Shown: piece by piece, positions 19,619 through 26,924 of the stretch | How positions within the stretch are numbered: position 1 is the stretch's first letter | Layout: every line of letters begins with the position of its first letter | Source of the DNA: Bradyrhizobium guangdongense | GTDB taxonomy: Bacteria > Pseudomonadota > Alphaproteobacteria > Rhizobiales > Xanthobacteraceae | Direction of reading: 5' to 3' | NCBI RefSeq assembly: GCF_004114975.1 | Contig: NZ_CP030051.1 | Coordinates: 3,162,001 to 3,226,000, forward strand | Length of the DNA stretch: 64,000 nucleotides | Program-made: the position numbers and the translations under genes | Notes under the pieces: model-generated | Seen by the model: only the letters and a program-made list of their open reading frames with translations | Databases searched by the model: none | What the model was told of the DNA's origin: nothing

Positions 19619-19647
19619 TTTTAGGGGAATTTGGGGTTCGCTGTCAA
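19619..19647 (-). promoter_or_regulatory. Sigma-70-type promoter of rpsD
   Basis: On the minus strand there is TTGACA (19647-19642), a 17-base spacer, and CTAAAA (19624-19619). The -35 is a full consensus match and the spacing is ideal. Transcription would start near 19612, giving an rpsD leader of about 150 bases. Confidence 0.6.
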
Positions 19648-19664
19648 TGCGAACGGCCCCGGAA

Positions 19665-20432
19665 TCACGTCCTGACGGCCCGGATCGGCTTCGCGCCTGC
19701 CGCGCTCAATTCGGCAGCGATTTCAGTGTTCAGGACCTGTTCCAGCCGGGTCAGGACCCGGGCAATGGGGGCGGCATCGGTGACCCGATGATCCCAGCGG
19801 ATCACGACATGGATGGTCTGGTCGGGCTCGACCACCCCATAGCTCACGATGAAGGGGCCGGGGGTGACGGGATGAAGCTCGCCGCCGCCATAGGCCGCCA
19901 CCGAGCTCACCGCGAAACTCCCGAACCAATTGCCCCGCTGCCGGCCGAAATTGAGCCCCACGGCCCAGGACAGGCGCCGCAGCGGCAGCGGCAGACGGGT
20001 GGCGCGCATGATCTTGCGGAACATCGGGATATCGTCGATCGGAGCCGTCTTGGCGCGCCGGATCTCGGCATCAACCGCGGACAGCGTCATGGCCTCGGGA
20101 GCTGCGATTCGCTGCGGCATCACGCATTCCTCGCCGTTCTCGACCCGGGCGATGGCGACCAGCGCCACGCTTTTCGGCAGCTCGTAGAGCGACGGCCAGG
20201 GCCATTTGGCATAGACGGTGCGCAGGACCGGCTCGTCCCTGGCGACCAGGGCGAAAGCCTTGACGAATATCGCCGCCCAGCCGGCCGGCGCCAACACGCC
20301 TGCACGGGCCTCCAGCAGGGAACGAATCTTGAGCGAGCGGGACAGTGAAACGAACGGCACGTCCATCGACGCCCGCATGAGGTCGCAGATCAGGCGGCGC
20401 GGCAGCGAAATGGTCTTGGGCGTCCCGCGCAT
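19665..20432 (-). CDS. 2-oxoacid dehydrogenase E2-like acyltransferase domain protein
   Basis: A 255-residue protein resembling the catalytic domain of dihydrolipoamide acyltransferases, with no lipoyl or subunit-binding domain before it. The C-terminal IRWDHRVTDAAPIARVL parallels the E2 active-site segment (HRxxDG in true enzymes), but the Gly is Ala here. GGGELHPVTPGPFIVSYGVV matches the preceding strand region. It may be an acyltransferase outside the classical complexes. No E1 or E3 gene is nearby. Confidence 0.65.
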   Translation of the reverse strand: MRGTPKTISLPRRLICDLMRASMDVPFVSLSRSLKIRSLLEARAGVLAPAGWAAIFVKAFALVARDEPVLRTVYAKWPWPSLYELPKSVALVAIARVENGEECVMPQRIAAPEAMTLSAVDAEIRRAKTAPIDDIPMFRKIMRATRLPLPLRRLSWAVGLNFGRQRGNWFGSFAVSSVAAYGGGELHPVTPGPFIVSYGVVEPDQTIHVVIRWDHRVTDAAPIARVLTRLEQVLNTEIAAELSAAGAKPIRAVRT

Positions 20433-20646
20433 CTCTCTTTCGGTTCCCGCGGATTAAAATATAGGCAACGAGCGGGTCGCCCGCTGCCCCCTTTAGCACA
20501 ATCAACCCGCTTTGGGGCGGCTGGTTCGCCCTTTCACGGCACTGGCAAGGGTGGCGGCCTGTTCTTACGGAAGTTAAAAATTATTTGTAATTTCAAGATC
20601 TTTGAAGCGGCGTCGGGCATCGTGCACTAGGCCTGCCGCGATCTGG

Positions 20647-21420
20647 TCAGCGCCTGATCCCATCGAACGCGGCCATGATGCCGCGCTGGAATAGCGACCA
20701 GTCGAAGCCGAGCGCGATCGCGCGGTAGCCACGGTCGATCAGTTGGTTGGCCTGGTCGGCGGTCCGCGCAACGCCGCCGATCGGCACGCCGCTTCTGAGG
20801 ATGCCGGCTTCGGCGCGGGCGACCAGTTCGAGCAGCTCGGGGTCATCCATTCGGCCGCGCTTGTTGATGGACGTCGCAAGATCGCCGGGACCGATAACCG
20901 CGACATCGATGCCTGGTGTTGCCATGATCTCGTCGATGCGGTTGACGGCATCGACATGCTCGATGGTAACCATGCAGATCATCTCGTCGTCGGCTGACGC
21001 CATGTAGTCCGGCATCGATTGGCCCCAGCGAAACGGAGCGTGGAACGGTCCCCAGAGCCGGTCCCCGCGCGGCGGGTAGCGCACGCTGCGCACCGCCTTC
21101 TCGGCCTCGGCGCGATTGGTGATCATCGGGAAGTTGATGCCGAAGGCGCCGATGTCCATCGGCGCTTTCGCAAGCCACGGCTCGTTCGCGGCGATCCGCA
21201 CCAGGGGCGTGCAGGGCGTACCGGTCGTCGCCGCGATCATCGCATGCGCTTCGGTGAGCCCGATCGGCCCATGCTCGAGATCGACGATGATCCAGTCGAG
21301 CGAGCGCGCCATAATCTGCACCATCTGCACGCTCGGGATCGTCGCGATCGCGCCGAAGGCGGGGCGCCCCTCGCTCCACATCTGGCGGAGGCGATTGAGC
21401 GGCGTGGCTGGGATCGACAT
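20647..21420 (-). CDS. HpcH/HpaI family aldolase
   Basis: A 257-residue class II pyruvate aldolase-type protein. It has FGAIATIPSVQMVQIMA, DWIIVDLEHGPIG (DxEHG signature) and PLVRIAANEPWLAK, plus the metal ligand region MVTIEHVDAVNRIDEIM and DVAVIGPGDLATSI. Members cleave 2-keto-3-deoxy or 4-hydroxy-2-oxo acids to pyruvate and an aldehyde. The natural substrate is not evident. The start at 21420 has AAGGTC upstream; the ORF extends to 21480 without family support. Confidence 0.85.
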   Translation of the reverse strand: MSIPATPLNRLRQMWSEGRPAFGAIATIPSVQMVQIMARSLDWIIVDLEHGPIGLTEAHAMIAATTGTPCTPLVRIAANEPWLAKAPMDIGAFGINFPMITNRAEAEKAVRSVRYPPRGDRLWGPFHAPFRWGQSMPDYMASADDEMICMVTIEHVDAVNRIDEIMATPGIDVAVIGPGDLATSINKRGRMDDPELLELVARAEAGILRSGVPIGGVARTADQANQLIDRGYRAIALGFDWSLFQRGIMAAFDGIRR

Positions 21421-21482
21421 GGAAAGACCTTGCGCGGGATGGCGAGGCGCGAAGCCTAGCAGCGCGCCGCCTGGGCGCAAGG

Positions 21483-22280
21483 TCAGGCGACTGCGCGCCC
21501 GCCGAAGAACGGCGTCAGGGCCGGTCCGAGCCCGTGCACGCGGTTCGACGTGAAAATCATCTCGGCGCCGGATTGCACGTTGTCGCCGCTGCGCGGGGCG
21601 AGCAGATCCGAAACGCGGCGGGCGATCGCGGGCGCCGGATCGATCCAGTCGACGGGCCAGGGTGCCAGCCGCTCCAGCCGATCGAGCAGCAGCGGGTAAT
21701 GCGTGCAGGCGAGCACGATCGTGTCGGTGCGTGCGCTCGCATCGGACTCATCTCCGACGAAGCAGGGGGCGAGCTCGGCAAGGATATCGGCGTCACTGAT
21801 CGCCTGGCCGCTGAGCTCGCGTTCGGCGAGCGAAGCAAGCTCGGGCGAACCGACCAGCGTCACCTCGCATCCTTGCGCGAAATCGCGGATCAGCGCCTTG
21901 GTGTATTCGCGCTTGACCGTGCCCTTGGTGCCGAGCACCGAGACGCGTCGAGTCTTCGACCGGGCGCAGGCCGGCTTGATCGCCGGCACCGTGCCGACAA
22001 AGGGTACGGAATAAGCGGCACGCAGATGCGATAGAACCAGGGTGGACGCGGTGTTGCAGGCGATGACGACGAGGTCAGGGTCATGGGTGCCGATCAGCTT
22101 CCCCATCAGCGGCACCACGCGGGCGATGATCTCGTCCTCGCTGTGATGGCCATAGGGGAAGAAGGCGTCGTCAGCGACGTAGGTATAATGGGCATCCGGG
22201 CGCGCAGCCACGACCTCACGCAGGACAGTGAGGCCGCCAAGGCCGGAATCAAATACCAGGATCGTCGAGGAATTGCTCAC
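21483..22280 (-). CDS. murI: Glutamate racemase
   Basis: MurI makes D-glutamate for peptidoglycan. The 265-residue product has the DSGLGGLTVLRE start and FPYGHHSEDEI. The two catalytic cysteines are in VVIACNTASTLVL and IVLACTHYPLLLD. The length is normal. It lies 62 bases upstream of the aldolase gene on the same strand. murI close to rpsD is a rhizobial arrangement. Confidence 0.95.
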   Translation of the reverse strand: MSNSSTILVFDSGLGGLTVLREVVAARPDAHYTYVADDAFFPYGHHSEDEIIARVVPLMGKLIGTHDPDLVVIACNTASTLVLSHLRAAYSVPFVGTVPAIKPACARSKTRRVSVLGTKGTVKREYTKALIRDFAQGCEVTLVGSPELASLAERELSGQAISDADILAELAPCFVGDESDASARTDTIVLACTHYPLLLDRLERLAPWPVDWIDPAPAIARRVSDLLAPRSGDNVQSGAEMIFTSNRVHGLGPALTPFFGGRAVA

Positions 22281-22483
22281 ATCAGCACCCTAGCCCGTCA
22301 TGGTTACCATTCGGTTTTTAGGGCGGTTTTGCGGCGAGGACGGCCGGCGCAGACTTTTTCGGCCTTTCAACACGCCACAATCACCTCTCCGGACGAAGCA
22401 GCGGCGGCCAGGACCGTCACATCTTGTTGGCTTATGTGCTGCTGGCCCTGATCGCAGACCATGTGATTACAGCCGGGCCGTCG

Positions 22484-22523
22484 CCCTTCGAGGGCCGCTG
22501 AAGAAGCGGCCGCCTCAGGGTGA
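22484..22523. repeat. Interspersed palindromic element (CCCTTCGAG...CTCAGGGTGA family)
   Basis: The core GGCCGCT-GAAGA-AGCGGCC forms a perfect 7-bp stem, flanked by CCCTTCGAG and CTCAGGGTGA. The flanks match a repeat style often seen between Bradyrhizobium genes (from memory). It sits in the spacer of about 290 bases between murI and the glutathione S-transferase gene. I see nothing else convincing in that spacer. Confidence 0.6.
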
Positions 22524-22569
22524 CCGGGATGGTATGATGCGTCGTTACGACTGATCGCAGGAGACTCCC

Positions 22570-23211
22570 ATGCTCACCGTCCATCACCTCGGCAAATCGC
22601 AATCCGAACGCATCGTCTGGCTCTGCGAGGAGCTCGGGATCCCCTACGAGCTGAAGCGCTATGCGCGCGATCCCGTCACCATGCTGGCGCCGCCTGATTA
22701 CAAGGCGCTGCATTCGATCGGAGCGGCGCCCGTCATCACCGATGGCGATCTCGTGCTCGCCGAATCCGGCGCCATCGTCGATTACATCATCGCCAAATAC
22801 GGCAAAGGCCGTCTCGTGCTCGGTCCGGAGGCCCCCGAATTCGCGCAATTCCTGTACTGGTTTCACTTTGCCAACGGCACGCTGCAAGCCGGCATGGGGC
22901 GGCTGATGCTGCTGAACCGGCTCAAGCTCGCTGATGACAATCCGATGCTGGTCGCGATCAGAGCGCGCGTCGATCGTGCCTTCGAGCTCGTCGACGCGCG
23001 CGTGCGCGATGCCGAATATCTCGCCGGCGGCACCTTTACGACGGCCGACATCATGATCGGCTTCTCGCTCACCACGATGCGCTACTTCCAGCCGTATGAT
23101 CTCCAGCGCTGCCCGAACGTGGTCGGATATCTCGGTCGCATCGGCGCACGTCCGGCTTACCGGCGCGCGATGGAGAAGGGCGATCCCGGCATGGCGCTCT
23201 TGCTGAGCTGA
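22570..23211 (+). CDS. Glutathione S-transferase
   Basis: A 213-residue two-domain GST. The thioredoxin-like N-terminal domain has HHLGKSQSERIVWLCEELG and the glutathione-contacting LAESGAIVDYI. The all-helical C-terminal domain includes LAGGTFTTADIMIGFSL. It is expected to conjugate glutathione to electrophiles or act as a peroxidase in the cytoplasm. GGAGACTCCC precedes the ATG. It stands alone on the plus strand. Confidence 0.9.
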   Translation: MLTVHHLGKSQSERIVWLCEELGIPYELKRYARDPVTMLAPPDYKALHSIGAAPVITDGDLVLAESGAIVDYIIAKYGKGRLVLGPEAPEFAQFLYWFHFANGTLQAGMGRLMLLNRLKLADDNPMLVAIRARVDRAFELVDARVRDAEYLAGGTFTTADIMIGFSLTTMRYFQPYDLQRCPNVVGYLGRIGARPAYRRAMEKGDPGMALLLS

Positions 23212-23218
23212 GCGGCGG

Positions 23219-24025
23219 TCAGGCGATCTTGTTCGTGGTCGCCGCCTGGGCTGCGGCCAGCTGCTTCTGCAGGCGATCGATGTTCTGCAGGAGGCGCTGG
23301 CTGGTCAGCACCAGGAAGTAATAGCCGAACTGCGGGTCCTGGAAGTAGATCTCCAGCAACCGGTCATAGGTGATGGTCAGCACCTGGCCGTCTTCGATGC
23401 ATTCGATCGTTGCGGTGCGCCGGTTGTCCGGCGTAAGGAAGCCGAACTCTCCCATGAGGGCTCCAGGCCCGATTTCGACGCCGATCTCCTTCACGAGGAA
23501 TTTGCCGGTGACGGTGAGAAGCATCTCCTTGGCCGGATCGCCCAATCTGAACAGCGTGTCGCCGCGGCGGTATTTGCGCTCGGCCATGAACGGCTTGAGC
23601 CATTCGATCGACATGTCGCCTTCGGCGGCGTGGCGCGCCTTCTTGACCAGCTTGAGCATCTGCCGCAGGCGAAAAGCGTTGATCGGAAGCAAAAGCAGAT
23701 ACAGCAGGAACGTCGAGACATTGGCCGAGAGCGCGCCGAAAAGAGCGAAGAAGGCGCAACCCACCATGTTGGCGACGCGCAAGGGCACCATTGTCCGCAT
23801 CAGGAGGGTGGCAACGAAGAAGATGGCGCCGACCGCGGCGAACATGTTGGCCAGCGTGATGTTGTGAACGAAGATCTCGAGCAGGCGATTGAAGATCGCG
23901 TCCCAAGTGACGTCGTTGGGGTCGAGGCCCATCTGGACCAGGATCTTCGCGATCCTGAGATTGTCCGTTGCCGCATCCAGAATGCGGTCGAGGATCGACG
24001 AAATGTCTACGCTGCCGGACGGCAT
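23219..24025 (-). CDS. Membrane protein with C-terminal cyclic-nucleotide-binding-like domain
   Basis: About 268 residues. The N-terminal part has several hydrophobic helices (IFFVATLLMRTMVPL, MVGCAFFALFGALSANV, FLLYLLLLPINAF). The C-terminal half is a cNMP/CRP-type beta-roll: KYRRGDTLFRLGDPAKEMLL, GALMGEFGFLTPDNRRTATI. The arrangement recalls Popeye-like membrane cNMP-binding proteins. There is no DNA-binding helix-turn-helix after the beta-roll, so it is not a CRP regulator. The ligand is unproven. The Met at 24025 best fits the folded part; the frame opens at 24136. Confidence 0.75.
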   Translation of the reverse strand: MPSGSVDISSILDRILDAATDNLRIAKILVQMGLDPNDVTWDAIFNRLLEIFVHNITLANMFAAVGAIFFVATLLMRTMVPLRVANMVGCAFFALFGALSANVSTFLLYLLLLPINAFRLRQMLKLVKKARHAAEGDMSIEWLKPFMAERKYRRGDTLFRLGDPAKEMLLTVTGKFLVKEIGVEIGPGALMGEFGFLTPDNRRTATIECIEDGQVLTITYDRLLEIYFQDPQFGYYFLVLTSQRLLQNIDRLQKQLAAAQAATTNKIA

Positions 24026-24286
24026 GGTACTAACCCCGCATAAGGCCTTCAGTCCCGGTATCCGCGGCAGGTATAGCCGAAATCGAATGACGACCGCTTG
24101 AAATGAAACCTTCGGCCGTCCTGCCGCAACGGGCAAATTTTAGCCTGCTTGGGCGTTTCGGCAATTGCCCGTTGGTTGCGTGCATGACGGGGCCCCCGTG
24201 ATTCGGGAGGGCGCCGCAGAGTGACTTTGCTGCCCGGACAGGCCGGCGCGCTCACGACGGCCCGTGGGCTCGGATGCGTTGTTCCG

Positions 24287-25384
24287 CTAGGGCTTGGCGC
24301 CGGGTTGGAGGACCTGCTGCTCGACGAGCGTAAGGTGACCCGGCAGGGCGCCGGCGCGCAGCAGCATGGCGATGCTGTTGGCCTCCTCGAGCGTGAAATT
24401 GCCGGAGATCTGGACCGAGCCGCCGGTGATAGGCTCGCGGATCACGGGAGCGGAGATCACCCTGCCGTCGAGCACGATGGCGAAGGCTTTGCCGACGTTC
24501 TCTTCGGTGACGTGGGCAAAGCGCCGCGTGCCGCGTCCGTTAAAGCGGAACTGGGCGATCGGCTCCTTGGTGCCGGTCGCAAAGCCAGGCGCTGCATAGT
24601 TGATGTCCTCACCGTCGAGCGCACTGGCTTTGGTGACCAGATAAGGCTTCTTGTCCTTGAAGCCGAGCAGGACTTCGGAGCCGTCAGGTGGGGTGCCGGA
24701 TTGCGCCTGCTCCGCCAGCATCGAAACATCAACCGGATGGAAGCTGACCGTAACCTTGTGGGCAAAGATCGCGGTGATGCGCTCGGGATCGCTGACGCCC
24801 GGCAGAAAGATCCGGATGCGGTCGGTCCCGTCAGGGGCCACGCTCGCGAGCTTGACGCCGGCGTCCTTGAGACGCTGTTCGACCATGGCGATGGCGTCTT
24901 CGACGAGATCGCGCAGCCGCGCCGCCGAGGCCGCGTCGGTCGGCGCCAGCCTGACCGCTCCGTCACTGCCGTTGGTCACGGCGATCGCATGCGAGGGCAA
25001 TCCTTCCGCGTCCGAGGCGAGCTTGCGCGCGAGCTGTTCGCGGGCTTTGGCGTCGGCGATCTTCAATTCGACACCACCGCCGCGGATCGCAAGGCCTGAG
25101 AAGGCGATCTGGCCGTCGTGCAAGATCTTGTAGACGTCGTCGCGCAAATCCGTGACCACGCTCTCGCGCAAGCCTTCGCTGTCCACCTTGTAGATGATGC
25201 GTGACCCGCCCAGCCTTTCCATCTTGTCGCCGATGAAAGCAGCGATCTTGCCGCGCATCTTGTCGAATTGACTGTCCTCGGCGAGCGTGGCGCGCGGCAT
25301 GGCGATCGCCGACGCAAAGATTACCGATCCCAGTGCAAGCGCGGCGATCAGCGATCTGGTGCGGTGTTGCAGGGGCCTCGTCAT
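24287..25384 (-). CDS. SecD-like periplasmic P1-domain protein lacking the membrane channel part
   Basis: About 365 residues with a signal peptide (LIAALALGSVIFASAIAMPRATLA). The rest resembles the periplasmic P1 domain of SecD: ERLGGSRIIYKVDSEGLR, then ITGGSVQISGNFTLEEANSI with ALPGHLTLVEQQVL at the end. Full SecD continues with five more transmembrane helices; here the protein stops. The normal SecDF is presumably elsewhere in the genome. A role in export or periplasmic folding is a guess. Confidence 0.75.
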   Translation of the reverse strand: MTRPLQHRTRSLIAALALGSVIFASAIAMPRATLAEDSQFDKMRGKIAAFIGDKMERLGGSRIIYKVDSEGLRESVVTDLRDDVYKILHDGQIAFSGLAIRGGGVELKIADAKAREQLARKLASDAEGLPSHAIAVTNGSDGAVRLAPTDAASAARLRDLVEDAIAMVEQRLKDAGVKLASVAPDGTDRIRIFLPGVSDPERITAIFAHKVTVSFHPVDVSMLAEQAQSGTPPDGSEVLLGFKDKKPYLVTKASALDGEDINYAAPGFATGTKEPIAQFRFNGRGTRRFAHVTEENVGKAFAIVLDGRVISAPVIREPITGGSVQISGNFTLEEANSIAMLLRAGALPGHLTLVEQQVLQPGAKP

Positions 25385-25511
25385 GATGTCCTCGCGTCTC
25401 GCGGCATTGGCGTCCGGCGAAGCCGCTCCCAGTTGGTCCGCGAATCGCGCTAAGAGGTTCATTCCTAACCGAATCTTTGGGATGAAATGTAGTAATTTCA
25501 GTTGCTTGCTA

Positions 25512-25550
25512 GCGTAACCGGGATACGCATTTGCGTGACCGGGATACGCG
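25512..25550 (+). promoter_or_regulatory. Twin operator-like repeats before the nucleotidyltransferase pair
   Basis: GCGTAACCGGGATACGCA (25512-25529) and GCGTGACCGGGATACGCG (25533-25550) differ at two positions and are exactly 21 bases apart, two DNA helix turns. Each also has dyad ends (GCGT ... ACGC). They end five bases before the likely ATG at 25555. This is the layout expected for an autoregulated toxin-antitoxin promoter. Confidence 0.55.
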
Positions 25551-25554
25551 TGCT

Positions 25555-25926
25555 ATGCTCTCTTATCGGGAGCAAAGGCCTGTGATCCCAGCGAAGAAGA
25601 GAATTCGAAAATACAGAAAAGAGGGCGGCGCCGCGGATTTGGTGCGCGTCGAGGTCCTCATTCCGCCGAGCGCCCGAAACGAAGTGCTGGCGATGGCTTC
25701 TCGCATGCGGGCCGAGCATCGCCAGACCAGGGACCTCCAGTTGCTGCTCGACAATGCGCTCCGTCTGTACGGATCGCGAATACTCGACAACGTCGATCTC
25801 GGCCGCCTTCCCGATATCCGGTCCCGTGCTGCCGTCGCTGCGCGCGCAATGATCGATCGCGGCGACGCAAGGGCGTTTGCAATGGGCAGGAAGATTCTGG
25901 ACCGCGTCAGCGAGCGCGAGCATTGA
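25555..25926 (+). CDS. Small basic protein, putative antitoxin partner of the downstream nucleotidyltransferase
   Basis: About 123 residues from the ATG at 25555; a TTG at 25531 would add eight but would start inside the repeat region. After a basic stretch (KKRIRKYRKEGG) comes DLVRVEVLIPPSARNEVLAM, which looks like the strand and first helix of a ribbon-helix-helix DNA-binding fold. No firm family hit. The stop codon is one base from the start of the nucleotidyltransferase gene, so the two are co-translated. Autoregulation through the twin repeats is inferred. Confidence 0.55.
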   Translation: MLSYREQRPVIPAKKRIRKYRKEGGAADLVRVEVLIPPSARNEVLAMASRMRAEHRQTRDLQLLLDNALRLYGSRILDNVDLGRLPDIRSRAAVAARAMIDRGDARAFAMGRKILDRVSEREH

Positions 25927-25927
25927 G

Positions 25928-26749
25928 ATGGCCCTCAGCAAACTGCAGAGCGACATCCTTCGTCTCCTGGCCAAGAACCGGTCCGAGAGCAGCTATTTCG
26001 CCGGTGGCTTGATGCTGAACAAGGACTGGCAGAGACGATCCGACGACATCGATATATTCCACGACACCGACGAAGAAGTAACCGAAAGCGCAAAGGCCGA
26101 CCTGGCGCTTCTCGAGGCTGCCCGCTTCAAGACGCATCGCGATTTCATTATCTATGGCTGCGTCGATGCGACTGTTTCGCGCGAGGGCGAATCCACGATC
26201 ATCCAGTGGTTCGCGGAGACGAAACTTCGCTTTTTTCCGCTCGTTAGGGATCAGGAATGGGGAGCTCGCCTTCATCAGGCGGATCTCGCCATCAACAAGG
26301 TTCTCGCCGCGGCAGGTCGTTCAAAGGCGCGCGATATCGCTGATCTTGTCGCAATCGGCCGCGACTATTGCCCGCTTGGACCACTTGTGTTCGCCGCCGC
26401 CGGCAAGCCGCCCAATTTCTCGCCGCGTCGAACCATCGATGAGATCCGCCGGCATGCATTGTCGATTCCGGCGGAGGAGTTTGCAGCCGTGAGGGGCTTG
26501 CCGGGCGAATGGTCAGCCGCCTTCATTCGGGACGAATTGCTCCGGCTGATCGAGTCGGCAGACCGGTACGTGATGTCGGCGCCGCCGGAGCTGACCGGAA
26601 TACTTGCCGTCGACTCAGCGGGGGTCCCGGTTGAAATTTCTGATTCGAACCGTGCGGATGCAATCCTGCGAAAGCCAACTGCTGAGCCGGAAGTGATGCC
26701 CGCGCCGGCCGATTTCAACGCGGTGGGCTGGACGCCGGATCGCCCGTAA
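25928..26749 (+). CDS. Nucleotidyltransferase-like protein (AbiEii/MNT-type toxin candidate)
   Basis: A 273-residue protein with a polymerase-beta-type nucleotidyltransferase signature: SYFAGGLMLNKDWQRRSDDI followed by DIF gives the Gly-Gly, Arg-Ser and Asp-x-Asp positions of AbiEii-like enzymes. A predicted substrate Lys region is HQADLAINKVLAAAGRSKARD. These enzymes modify tRNA or proteins with nucleotides and serve as toxins in two-gene systems. The ATG follows the upstream stop by one base. Toxin activity is inference from family and layout. Confidence 0.6.
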   Translation: MALSKLQSDILRLLAKNRSESSYFAGGLMLNKDWQRRSDDIDIFHDTDEEVTESAKADLALLEAARFKTHRDFIIYGCVDATVSREGESTIIQWFAETKLRFFPLVRDQEWGARLHQADLAINKVLAAAGRSKARDIADLVAIGRDYCPLGPLVFAAAGKPPNFSPRRTIDEIRRHALSIPAEEFAAVRGLPGEWSAAFIRDELLRLIESADRYVMSAPPELTGILAVDSAGVPVEISDSNRADAILRKPTAEPEVMPAPADFNAVGWTPDRP

Positions 26750-26924
26750 CGTCTCCCAGGCCGACGGCGAGCTCTAACGTGCGGCCAATTGCATCGGGCA
26801 ATGGACGAACGCCGGATCATCCATCATTGTGGTCCCGCTCGACCGGTCACCGGTCGGGGCCCCGCCGACCCAAATGTCAAAAGACAGGCGGCGAGGGCCG
26901 ACATCTGAGGGAGGACGATATTCC

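Noticed and set aside
22300..22554. 84-codon open frame in the murI-GST spacer
   Set aside because: It runs through a palindromic repeat, has no ribosome-binding site and a strongly basic, non-protein-like composition.
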